A model generated the notes under the pieces. The model was given only the letters and a program-made list of their open reading frames with translations. It did not search any database and was not told the origin of the DNA. This document shows, piece by piece, positions 33,259 to 41,411 of a DNA stretch of 64,000 nt. The stretch's first letter is position 1. The number at the start of each line of letters is the position of its first letter. Both the position numbers and the translations under genes were made by a program. The stretch is from Paenibacillus whitsoniae (lineage in GTDB: Bacteria; Bacillota; Bacilli; Paenibacillales; NBRC-103111), in the NCBI RefSeq assembly GCF_003955665.1, contig NZ_RXHU01000088.1, positions 1 to 64,000 on the forward strand, given 5' to 3'.

Positions 33259-33555
33259 ATGGAACATATCAAAGTTCCTAATTACCCTGTTCAACCAATG
33301 CCAATGCCAATGCCGATGCCTACTCCGCTCCCGGCGCCTGCGCCAACGATGCCGATGCCGACTATGCAAGCTCCAGTACACAACGACATTCACTTGCACG
33401 CTTCGTACCAACAAACATCCGTTGTATTCCCTAAACCGGTTCACACTCACCATGCTGCAGTCGCTCCCGTTTATCCCAAAAACAACACAGCTGCCAGTGT
33501 CCTCGTTCTATTCATTCTCCTCGTCATCATCACTCGCAGCATCTGCAAATACTAA
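33259..33555 (+). CDS. Pro/Met-rich tail-anchored protein, YjcZ-like
   Basis: A 98-residue protein. The N-terminal half is a run of PMPMPMPTP repeats, the middle is His-rich (HNDIHLHASY, VHTHHAA), and the C-terminus is one span (AASVLVLFILLVIITRSI), resembling small YjcZ-type sporulation proteins. The Met/His content suggests metal binding or spore-coat insertion. AAGGAGGTG lies 6 nt before the ATG. A sporulation role is inferred, not shown. Confidence 0.6.
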   Translation: MEHIKVPNYPVQPMPMPMPMPTPLPAPAPTMPMPTMQAPVHNDIHLHASYQQTSVVFPKPVHTHHAAVAPVYPKNNTAASVLVLFILLVIITRSICKY

Positions 33556-33575
33556 TCTGCGCATGCCAGGTGCGA

Positions 33576-33622
33576 AAGGCAATTCCGAGAGACGCGATCG
33601 TCGACCGGGGTTGCCTTTTTTC
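33576..33622 (+). terminator. Rho-independent terminator
   Basis: Stem AAAGGCAA..GACGCG / CGTC..TTGCCTTTTTT after the Pro/Met-rich gene. Confidence 0.65.
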
Positions 33623-33929
33623 CGCCTATGCAGAAAGTATTGCCTCGAAGCGGCTCGATGCCATCAGTAAACGCGTCCGTCCAAGACAGGACGACGAAGC
33701 CGTTTGTTTATGGTTCTAATCGAATTCTAATTTGGCGATGCGACAATCTAATCTGTAGAGAGGGGGACGCCATGTGCAGACAAGGCTGAAATGGCTGACA
33801 AAGCTGACAAGACTGCGCAATCGCGAGGGGATTGTGGCGGCAGCTTTTTTGCTGCCTAGTAGGGACGGGGAACCGTGATGAAGCTGCAGATTCCTGTAAA
33901 GTAGGCGCAGCTGGCGTCTGCGTCGGTTT
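33623..33929. other. intergenic, nothing firm
   Basis: The stretch before the ger operon 3' end holds a hairpin GGCAGC-TTTTTT-GCTGCC (33839-33856) and a 34-codon open frame from a GTG at about 33775 with a GAGAGGGGG upstream. Neither is supported enough to call. Confidence 0.4.
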
Positions 33930-35015
33930 CTAGTAAATCAGCCCCGTATTCGTAATTTTCACGCTTGTGTTCACCTGGAATTTCACTTCAGGGTACACCT
34001 CTTGCCAATGCTTCCAATCGCTTTCTTTGCCGAAATATTGGGCTAAATAGTGCAGGCCGAATCCGTAAGGGTCCACCCCGGCGTCCTGGATTTTAGCCAG
34101 CAGCTTTTCCAGACTTTCGCTGACATGCTGACTGAGCTTGCGTTCTACCTCTTGAGGATCGAGACGAAGCACGCCTTGTTCCACCATGCCGGAAATGTTC
34201 ATCGAGAATTTGACCGTTGGTATCGTATCGTGTGTGATATTAATTTTGCTTGAAATGTTGGAGACGTAGAGAGCAAGTCGCTGCCCTTGATAGTCGATGG
34301 GAATGCCTGATTTTTTATACTCATTGGCGCTCATGTTAAACAGCTGCGTTTCTTCCGGCGTGAGCACGAGTTTCTCATGAAATTTATCCAACAGGGACAG
34401 CTTTTCCACGACATACGAATCGCCATCATAGCGAACGATGGGAATGACAGGATCCATGCCTTTCTCTTTAAAACGGCGGAAGCAGTCAAACAAGAAAGAT
34501 GTGACGGTAAAAGGAGAAACAGTTCCTTCTTTGCCAAAGGTAAGGAAAAAGGAATTGCCCGCAAGCCGTTCCGTTGTCGGGTTGCCATGGAGCAGTTTGC
34601 CTGCAGTCGGTTCAGCGACCGCTACATAAGAAATGAGCTGAATATCCCTGCGGCGCGCGAGCCAGTTGAGCGATTCTTGCAAGTGTGTCTTGACGAGCTT
34701 GTCGCCGAACAGAAAGACGCGGCAGTGGCCAAAATCGATTTCTTTGTCGACGTGTGCCTTCAGATTGCGAACGGCTTCGGCAATGCTTTGCGCTTCCTGG
34801 TGCTCAATCTGGCTTTCGGCCAGCCCTTCCCCGACTTTGGACGCGGGAACGGCGAGTCTCAGCGTGACGTCGTAAGGCTTGTCTTTGTTGTCGCTCAAAT
34901 CAATCCCCATCGCCACAACGAAGAAACGTTTGTCAATGTCTTTGAAGCCGCAGCCGCCGAGAAGGAGGCCGAGTGCCGTCAGGAGGAGCGCGGTACACCA
35001 AATTCGGAAGGACAT
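33930..35015 (-). CDS. spore germinant receptor C subunit (Ger(x)C lipoprotein)
   Basis: A 361-residue lipoprotein. The signal peptide ends in LLGGCGFKDID, a lipobox. Domain features of the Ger(x)C family are the VVAMGIDL strand, FGDKL, and the C-terminal GVDPYGFGLHYLAQYFGKESDW. It is anchored on the outer face of the spore inner membrane. Its start lies inside the B subunit gene (37-nt overlap), so the three subunits are strictly coupled. Last gene of the operon. Confidence 0.93.
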   Translation of the reverse strand: MSFRIWCTALLLTALGLLLGGCGFKDIDKRFFVVAMGIDLSDNKDKPYDVTLRLAVPASKVGEGLAESQIEHQEAQSIAEAVRNLKAHVDKEIDFGHCRVFLFGDKLVKTHLQESLNWLARRRDIQLISYVAVAEPTAGKLLHGNPTTERLAGNSFFLTFGKEGTVSPFTVTSFLFDCFRRFKEKGMDPVIPIVRYDGDSYVVEKLSLLDKFHEKLVLTPEETQLFNMSANEYKKSGIPIDYQGQRLALYVSNISSKINITHDTIPTVKFSMNISGMVEQGVLRLDPQEVERKLSQHVSESLEKLLAKIQDAGVDPYGFGLHYLAQYFGKESDWKHWQEVYPEVKFQVNTSVKITNTGLIY

Positions 35016-36115
35016 GCGGATTCCTTCTTTCTTTTCTTGGTAAAGTAAAGCATGAGTCCGAACGCAGTAATTTCAACCGAGAATCTGAGAATTAGCCAGC
35101 ATTCCGTAATCCATTGGATTTTTTCCTGATTCACATAGAACATGAAAGCAAACGAAGTCAATCCGATCCCACCGGCCAGCCACAGGTTAATGGCGGGGGG
35201 CGGATCTTCCTCAACGGCTACGCATTTATTGAGGGCATAACGAATCAGCATAATCGTCGTATGCCAAGTATTCATGACGAAAAGCAGCGACAGCGCGGTA
35301 AACAGCAGCAGAAAAATAAACAGAATCCGGTTAATGAATCCGTATTCCGAGATGATGGAGTCGGCGGTCATGCTCCACAAGTAGACGAAATGTTCCACGC
35401 CGACGGTGCCATGCATGCCGATAGGCACGATGAAGGTGACAATGAGAAAGCCGATTACGAATAGGGGCGCCAGGAAGCGCAGACGAAATTTGAAATTTTC
35501 CGGGTTCAGCCGATTAAAGATGGTCAGACTCAAATAGCCGGAGAAGACGAAGGTCGACGCGGCGATCGCCATAAAATCGGGCGGTTGATCGATGTAGCCG
35601 ATTACATAGCGGACGGCGTCCCAACTGATGTTTTTATTAAAGATCGCCTTGAGCAGGAACCAGATGATAAAAGGGGAGCTGAGCAGCACCATAATTTCGT
35701 GAATGAACTGAACGGATCGCGTTGAGCGGCTGCTTGCCCAGACGGCAGCGGTGGCCATCAGCAGCAGGTTCAAGTAGCGGTTCATATCCGGATAAAAGAA
35801 CATGCGCACCGTTTCGGCATACGAATAAATTACGATTAGTCCTGCCGGCATCCACAGAAAAAAAGCGATAAATAGGTTGATACTATGCCCCAGCCATCTT
35901 GGCAAATACCGATCGCAAAGCTCGGGAAAGCCCAGCCCCGGGAATTTCTCGAAGCAGGCCATTACCCCCAGCATGATGATCGTGCCGATCATGCTGGCGA
36001 CCAGCATGCCTGACACGGCTCCGTCGAAGCGGCTGCGGATCAAGATGGTCGGGATAAACATCATGATGTTGATCATGGCGACGTAGAGCACGTGGTAATA
36101 AATGTATCGGGGCAC
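34979..36115 (-). CDS. spore germinant receptor B subunit (GerAB-like permease)
   Basis: A 378-residue membrane protein with about ten spans, APC-superfamily type, the likely germinant-binding subunit. Stretches typical of GerAB are FPTILIRSRFDGAVSGMLVA near the start, FPGLGFPELCDRYLPRWLG, and SVEITAFGLMLYFTKKRKKES at the end. GTG start, 2 nt after the A subunit stop, with its AAGGAGG inside the A gene. Confidence 0.93.
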   Translation of the reverse strand: MPRYIYYHVLYVAMINIMMFIPTILIRSRFDGAVSGMLVASMIGTIIMLGVMACFEKFPGLGFPELCDRYLPRWLGHSINLFIAFFLWMPAGLIVIYSYAETVRMFFYPDMNRYLNLLLMATAAVWASSRSTRSVQFIHEIMVLLSSPFIIWFLLKAIFNKNISWDAVRYVIGYIDQPPDFMAIAASTFVFSGYLSLTIFNRLNPENFKFRLRFLAPLFVIGFLIVTFIVPIGMHGTVGVEHFVYLWSMTADSIISEYGFINRILFIFLLLFTALSLLFVMNTWHTTIMLIRYALNKCVAVEEDPPPAINLWLAGGIGLTSFAFMFYVNQEKIQWITECWLILRFSVEITAFGLMLYFTKKRKKESACPSEFGVPRSS

Positions 36116-36117
36116 GA

Positions 36118-37455
36118 TCAGGTGTCCTCCTTATTCTTATGATGCATTGTGGCCTCCAGCTTAGGGATATAGAGAGCCAAGTACGGCTGACCAAAGCTGC
36201 GAATATTGCACCAGTACACAACCAGAGCGAAGAAGGCGACGACAAGGCCCAGTAAGCCGAAATAGATCGTAATCAGAACAAAAATATATTTTACGAACCG
36301 AATCGAGTAACCGAAGCCGTTATTCGGAATGACGAAATTGGAAATCGCGACGACCGAGGTCACGATAATCATAATGGAACTGACGAGTCCCGCTTGTTGA
36401 ATGGCTTGGCCGAGAATCAACCCGCCCACGGTCGTTGCCGTAGATCCGATAAAGCGCGGAAGCCGGAGACTCGCTTCGTTCAACGCTTCGATCATGAACA
36501 GCATGATGAAGACCTCGATAAAAGAAGGGTATGGCACGACAACCCTGCTTCCTGCGATGGAAAGCGTCAACTGCACGCGCAGCACCTCGGGGTTGTACGA
36601 GACAATGGCGATGTAGAGGGCCGGCAGCGTAATGGTCAGTAGCATGCCCAGGTACCGCAGGACGACCAGCAGTTTACTCATCCAGTACGATTCAAAGTCG
36701 TCATCCATGGCATGCATGAAATCAAAGATCCGTACGGGCAAAATCAGACCGAAGCGGCTGCCGTCCTGCAGCAGGACGACTTTACCGCGCTCGAGCATGG
36801 CGGCGATCCGATCGGGCCGCTCCGTCTGCAAAATAATTGGAAAAAAGCGGTGCCTTCTTCCAGATAACATTTGAACAAGCTGTCCTGAAGCCTGGAGCAG
36901 CTTGATTTGCACGTTTGCGAGCCGCTGATGCAGCAGGCTTAGAACGTCCCGGTTCACCAGATTTGTATCGTATAAGACAGTAATCCGTGTTCTGGAGATG
37001 GCGCCAATCGTGTGCTGTTCCACGCAGAGCGTTGGTGAATTGAAGCGAAGCCGAACGAGGGATATGTTCATATCCAAATCTTCCGTAAGCGCCACCTGCG
37101 AACCTTGCAGCGCAATTTCGAGCTGGACCATGCCCGGCTTGTCGTGAAATTTTCGCTGAATATTGAAGCGGTAGACTTGATCTTCGAGCATGAACAGCAC
37201 GGTACCTCGCAGCACATCGCCTGCCCATGTATCCGGCGGACCGGCAGGCGTGAACATCGGATTGGCGTGAATCATCCGCTCGAATTCATCGGGCTCGAAG
37301 TTATAAGAGAAGGGGACCAGAAGACCGTTTTTCAATAAGGATTGATCGCACAGGATAGGAAAATAGCAAATCTCCATCTGCATGTATCCGTTATCCAAGG
37401 TGTCAAAGTAAAGATCCGATGGATGATTCAGCATGTTGCGAAGTTCATCGATCAT
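36118..37455 (-). CDS. spore germinant receptor A subunit (GerAA-like)
   Basis: A 445-residue GerA family protein, a little shorter than the usual 480-540 residues because the N-terminal hydrophilic region is compact. The central RPDRIAAMLERGKVVLLQDG and YPSFIEVFIMLFMIEALNEASLRLP, and five C-terminal spans, are characteristic. It forms a ring-shaped channel with the B subunit and releases ions when germinant binds. GGGGAGGTGG precedes the ATG. First gene of the operon. Confidence 0.92.
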   Translation of the reverse strand: MIDELRNMLNHPSDLYFDTLDNGYMQMEICYFPILCDQSLLKNGLLVPFSYNFEPDEFERMIHANPMFTPAGPPDTWAGDVLRGTVLFMLEDQVYRFNIQRKFHDKPGMVQLEIALQGSQVALTEDLDMNISLVRLRFNSPTLCVEQHTIGAISRTRITVLYDTNLVNRDVLSLLHQRLANVQIKLLQASGQLVQMLSGRRHRFFPIILQTERPDRIAAMLERGKVVLLQDGSRFGLILPVRIFDFMHAMDDDFESYWMSKLLVVLRYLGMLLTITLPALYIAIVSYNPEVLRVQLTLSIAGSRVVVPYPSFIEVFIMLFMIEALNEASLRLPRFIGSTATTVGGLILGQAIQQAGLVSSIMIIVTSVVAISNFVIPNNGFGYSIRFVKYIFVLITIYFGLLGLVVAFFALVVYWCNIRSFGQPYLALYIPKLEATMHHKNKEDT

Positions 37456-37681
37456 TCGGCGCCACCTCCCCGCAGTTTTTCCACGACTTTCCCATTTCGC
37501 ATAGCTTTCCCATTAGAAGTAAAACCATGCAGAAGAATTCTTCCCAGAGGGGGAGATGCCGAGCGTCATCTTTCTTGTGGGGAGCGGCATACATGCTTGG
37601 AAAGAGAACGAAACGGCGGTGGACGCGTGCTCATGCAGACGAATCGATGGCAGTTGTGGGAAGGCGGCTTAGGCTCGAAAA

Positions 37682-37858
37682 CTGCAAAAAGGCAGGAATA
37701 TCGTTCCTCCCCCTCTGGATTCTGTGAAATGCCTGCGATTGAGCAGGCATTTTGGGCGAGAACCCTGTTTTGGCGCAGACCCGGGGCAAAAAACTGCTTT
37801 AACGCAGGCATTTGGCTGAAAACGGCATTTTCCTGGAAAATTCCTGCGTAATTGCAGT
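37682..37858 (+). repeat. dispersed repeat family B, copy 3
   Basis: Opens CTGCAAAAAGGCAGGAATAT, contains ATGCCTGCGATTGAGCAGGC and GGCGAGAACC, then AAAAAACTGCTTTAACGCAG and closes AATTCCTGCGTAATTGCAGT. It is co-linear with 11552-11730. Confidence 0.88.
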
Positions 37859-37887
37859 TTTCAGCCTTCTCCTAACAAATTTCCCGT

Positions 37888-37944
37888 TAAAAAACGCAAA
37901 GCCTCATCTAACGCCACCGACAGGTTAAGCGTTGGATGAGGCTT
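37888..37944 (-). terminator. terminator of the GH36 gene
   Basis: Minus-strand stem AAGCCTCATCCAACGC / GCGTTAGATGAGGCTT followed by TGCGTTTTTTA. Confidence 0.88.
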
Positions 37945-37985
37945 CTATTTCATGCGGGCATCAAGACGCCGCAAAGCGCGGGAGT

Positions 37986-40172
37986 CTACACCTTCCGGAA
38001 GCGGTACAGATGGCTTTCAAAATCGCCATGCTGTCTCGGCAGGGCAAGGCCGGCATGCATCAGTTCATCGCCGCCGTACACCTCGTCGGTTGCGGTGTTC
38101 CGGTAAGTGCCGTTCGGGTCGAGCCCTTTCAGCATCAGGCGTTTGAGGGGCTCATGCGGCTCCGCCAGGATGTTGAAGTAGCAAGCCAGCACATCCTGGC
38201 CGTCTTCGGAGACGAACATCCAGGCGGCTTCGGGGCCCTCGAACGGGCTGAGCAAGCGGTAGAACCGGCCGAACTGCACAAACTCGCGCAGTTCTTTGTA
38301 CTGAGCGACCTGCTCCTTGGCCAGCTCGTGTTCTTCCGGTGTGAACGTCGTCAAATCGAGCTCGTAGCCAAAGTTGCCGGACATCGCGACGTCACCGCGC
38401 ATTTTCAGTGAGGTGGTGCGGTGCAGTTGATGGTTCGGCACGGCGGAGATGTGCGCGCCCATCGCGCTGATCGGATAGACGAGGCTCGTGCCGTACTGGA
38501 TTTTCAAGCGGGCGACGGCATCGGTGTTGTCGCTTGTCCACGTCTGCGGCATATAGTGCAGAATGCCGGGATCGAAGCGGCCGCCGCCGCCCGAGCAGCT
38601 TTCGAACAGCACGTGCGGGAACGCTGTCGTGATGCGCTCCATCACGCTGTACAGGCCCAGCATGTAGCGGTGGGCGGTCTCACGCTGGCGCTCCGGTGGC
38701 AGCGCGGCAGAGCCGATTTCGGTCATATGGCGGTTCATGTCCCATTTGACGTAGGAAATCGGCGCGCTGGCGAGCACCTTCGAGACCGCGTCGACAATGT
38801 AGTCGCACACTTCGGGACGCGACAAGTCGAGGGTCAGTTGGCCGCGGCCCTCAGAGCGGTTGCGTTCCGGCACGTGCAGGCACCAGTCCGGATGTGCACG
38901 GTACAGCTCGCTGTCGCGGGAAATCATCTCCGGCTCGAACCAGAGGCCGAACTGCATCCCGAGCTTGGTTACACGTTGAGCGAGATCTTCGAGGCCTGCC
39001 GGGAGTTTGTTCTTGTCAACGAACCAGTCGCCGAGCGATGTGGTGTCGTCGTTGCGTTTGCCGAACCAGCCGTCGTCGAGCACGAACAGCTCGATGCCAA
39101 GCTCGCGGCCTGCTTGGGCGATTTGTTCAATTTTGTCTGCAGTAAAATTGAAGTACGTCGCTTCCCAGTTGTTAATCAGCACTGGGCGCGGTTTATCACG
39201 GAACTCGCCGCGGCACAGTCTCGTCCGGTACAGCTCATGATACGTCTGGGACATGCCCGTCAGCCCTTGGCTGGAGAACACCATAACGGCTTCAGGCGTT
39301 TGGAATTGTTCCCCTGGCCCCAGGAGCCAAGAGAAATCGAACGGATTGATGCCCATGGAAAGGCGCGACGTGTGCATTTGGTCGACTTCGACGGAGGCGA
39401 GGAAGTTGCCGCTGTAGACGAGGCTGAAGCCGTACACGTTGCCGTAGTCTTCCGTAGCACCGCGCTCCAGCAGGGCGACGAACGGATTCTGCTGGTGGCT
39501 GCTTGCTCCGCGGCGGCTTTCGATGGATTGCGTGCCAGGCGCAAGCTTCCTTTTTTCCACATAGCGTTCTCGCGCCCAAGCGCCGGATAAGTGCAGGAGC
39601 TCGAACTGGTCGTGGTTGAAATCGACGTTCACGCTAAGTGCGCGGAGCAGCTTGAGCGGTGCGGTTCCGGTGTTGATAAACCGTACGCTGCGCGCAATCG
39701 CATCTTGCCGCTCGAAAGCGGTGTAGCTCAGGATGGCTTGAAGGCCGATGAGCTTGTCTTCCAACGTGATTTCCAGCGTCGTCGCTTCTTGCTCCGATTC
39801 GGCATATGTGGCAGGAAGGCCTGTCAGCGCGGGTTTGCCTGGCGTAATCGTATGAGAAACATAGCGGAGATCCGTGATCGTAGAGCCATTGTCCAGTTGA
39901 ACCTGGTAAGCCGGCTGGCGATAGTCCGTATTCCCGTAAGCCGGATATTCCTGCGGCAGCGTATCGAGTGAAAAGCGGCGGTTGGCCGGATCGGGATTCG
40001 GTGAAAAGGCGCGTTCCTCCGTGCGGATGAGTCTTTCCGGCTGGATGCTGCGCACCGTTTTTCCCCAGTAGGCATGCGCGAGATAGCCTGCCTCAAAAAT
40101 GTGCAGCACATAGCTTGTATGACCTGCCTGCAGATGAAAAACGCGCTGTTCGGCATCAAAATAAATGGACAT
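37986..40172 (-). CDS. alpha-galactosidase, GH36 family
   Basis: A 728-residue retaining alpha-galactosidase of the large tetrameric type. An N-terminal beta-supersandwich (about 1-330) precedes the catalytic barrel: ELFVLDDGWFGKRNDDTTSLGDW, nucleophile in SYVKWDMNRHMTEIG, acid/base in TSDNTDAVARLKIQYG, and the CSGGGGRFDPGIL pocket. It has no signal peptide and should act on raffinose-type sugars inside the cell. ATG 40172 has GAGGTG 10 nt upstream. It is unlinked to the GH4 enzyme at 27324, so two mechanisms for alpha-galactosides coexist. Confidence 0.95.
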   Translation of the reverse strand: MSIYFDAEQRVFHLQAGHTSYVLHIFEAGYLAHAYWGKTVRSIQPERLIRTEERAFSPNPDPANRRFSLDTLPQEYPAYGNTDYRQPAYQVQLDNGSTITDLRYVSHTITPGKPALTGLPATYAESEQEATTLEITLEDKLIGLQAILSYTAFERQDAIARSVRFINTGTAPLKLLRALSVNVDFNHDQFELLHLSGAWARERYVEKRKLAPGTQSIESRRGASSHQQNPFVALLERGATEDYGNVYGFSLVYSGNFLASVEVDQMHTSRLSMGINPFDFSWLLGPGEQFQTPEAVMVFSSQGLTGMSQTYHELYRTRLCRGEFRDKPRPVLINNWEATYFNFTADKIEQIAQAGRELGIELFVLDDGWFGKRNDDTTSLGDWFVDKNKLPAGLEDLAQRVTKLGMQFGLWFEPEMISRDSELYRAHPDWCLHVPERNRSEGRGQLTLDLSRPEVCDYIVDAVSKVLASAPISYVKWDMNRHMTEIGSAALPPERQRETAHRYMLGLYSVMERITTAFPHVLFESCSGGGGRFDPGILHYMPQTWTSDNTDAVARLKIQYGTSLVYPISAMGAHISAVPNHQLHRTTSLKMRGDVAMSGNFGYELDLTTFTPEEHELAKEQVAQYKELREFVQFGRFYRLLSPFEGPEAAWMFVSEDGQDVLACYFNILAEPHEPLKRLMLKGLDPNGTYRNTATDEVYGGDELMHAGLALPRQHGDFESHLYRFRKV

Positions 40173-40268
40173 GGAGAAAAGGCACCTCAAACTTTCTCAT
40201 GATCTAAGAAACTATAGGCGTATCATAGAATGCTAGGTGAGAGAAGTATATGGAGAAATGAGGCATAA

Positions 40269-41126
40269 CTATGTAGAAATGTAGTTTTTTTTCTTTTCCA
40301 CATAAGCCCGCAGCCACTTTAGCCCGATCATATCCATCCAGGTGGCGGCTCCCAAGAAAGCAAGAAAAGCGATGGCATAGATCCAGGGTTGGACAAAAAG
40401 GATCAAGTGACCGGTCCGGTAAAGGATATATTGTCCGGCAATGATGATGACCCAGGCGGCTGCCCAATAGCGACGCTTGTTCGTCGCGTAGATTACGCTG
40501 CCAAGCAAAAGCGTAATGGCGAAGGCAGAGCAGACGGTCAAAATCACATCATCCCGGTAAGGATTGGGATAGAGCCCCATCTTCATACGCCGCAAGCCGC
40601 TTAATAGCAGAATGAACATGGTCGAATCTGTCGTACTGAACGCAAACATCAAATACGTCAAATAACAGAAGGAGCGGTTTCCTTCCTGTATTTTCCGAAT
40701 CCATATCCGGCACATCGGGAAGAAGAAGAGTAAGGCAAAAAAGGTGTACCACGACGACCATCCTTCATGGCTGTATAGGCCCAAATGAACGAACAGTACA
40801 TCCAATCCGCTCATTGCTGCGGCGAAGAAGCCGATCCAGGGCCAACGCAGCTGATAGAAGGCCAGAAGCACGCCAATGGAAGGGACGATGAAAAAGTCGG
40901 AAAACGTGGCCCCGACCATGCTGTCCAGGAAAGAGTTTTTCAAAAATTTAGGGTAGTACGTGTAGGCCTCGAATACGACAAGCACAAACACTTCAAAGAC
41001 GTAAATCATGCCTGCAAAGGATAGATGGAGAAAAAGGGTGAACGGCTCCTGCTTACGAATTGCCGTGACGATAGTGATTAGGATAGCTATGCATGCTAAT
41101 AGCAGATAGGGCACATAGTTCGGCAT
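40269..41126 (-). CDS. multi-span membrane protein, function unknown
   Basis: A 285-residue protein with about eight hydrophobic segments, including YLLLACIAILITIVTAI, MIYVFEVFVLVVFEAYTYY, FFALLFFFPMCRIWI and YILYRTGHLILFVQPWIYAI. The loops have WPWIGFF and NPYRDDV. No catalytic motif is visible and no family is recognised. It is 96 nt upstream of the GH36 gene in the same direction and may share its transcript. ATG 41126 has GAGGTG 4 nt upstream. Confidence 0.6.
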   Translation of the reverse strand: MPNYVPYLLLACIAILITIVTAIRKQEPFTLFLHLSFAGMIYVFEVFVLVVFEAYTYYPKFLKNSFLDSMVGATFSDFFIVPSIGVLLAFYQLRWPWIGFFAAAMSGLDVLFVHLGLYSHEGWSSWYTFFALLFFFPMCRIWIRKIQEGNRSFCYLTYLMFAFSTTDSTMFILLLSGLRRMKMGLYPNPYRDDVILTVCSAFAITLLLGSVIYATNKRRYWAAAWVIIIAGQYILYRTGHLILFVQPWIYAIAFLAFLGAATWMDMIGLKWLRAYVEKKKNYIST

Positions 41127-41330
41127 TTCGCACCTCAAGAAGTCGGAAAGTATTCCCTTCTATCATTAACAAAGTCATCGAGGGTTAAACGAGGCGGTGG
41201 GTTATGCGGGAGAGGCGCTTGTGGTTTGGAGGGATTTGCAGCTTAAGGATAGGGCGTTTTGGTTTTTTAATGGTTATTGTTAATGATCGTGGACATTTTG
41301 TACATGGGGAAAACAATTTGTTAAGTCTAT

Positions 41331-41374
41331 TGGACGAAATGGAAATATGGCCGCGCTGCTTCTCCTCTTATAAT
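41331..41374 (+). promoter_or_regulatory. probable promoter of the PL8 lyase gene
   Basis: A perfect -10 (TATAAT, 41369-41374) has no good -35 at 17 nt, which suggests an activator. About 30-40 bp upstream is TATTGGACGAAATGG, which shares ATTGGA with the operator candidates at 48254 and 50875. Confidence 0.5.
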
Positions 41375-41411
41375 GAGCGTGTAGTCATCCAATCATGAAG
41401 GGGAGATGTCC

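Larger units (their letters stand above)
37456..37985. other. 530-bp intergenic region
   Basis: It carries the ger promoter region (not resolved), a TTTCCCATT direct repeat near 37489-37515, one copy of repeat family B (37682-37858), and the terminator of the GH36 gene (37888-37944). No open frame here is convincing. Confidence 0.6.

Noticed and set aside
33775..33879. 34-codon GTG-initiated frame with a GAGAGGGGG upstream
   Set aside because: Too short, ends in a hairpin, basic composition without a recognisable feature; kept only as a remark.
38421..39590. 389-codon plus-strand open frame
   Set aside because: Antisense to the GH36 alpha-galactosidase, whose catalytic motifs are certain.
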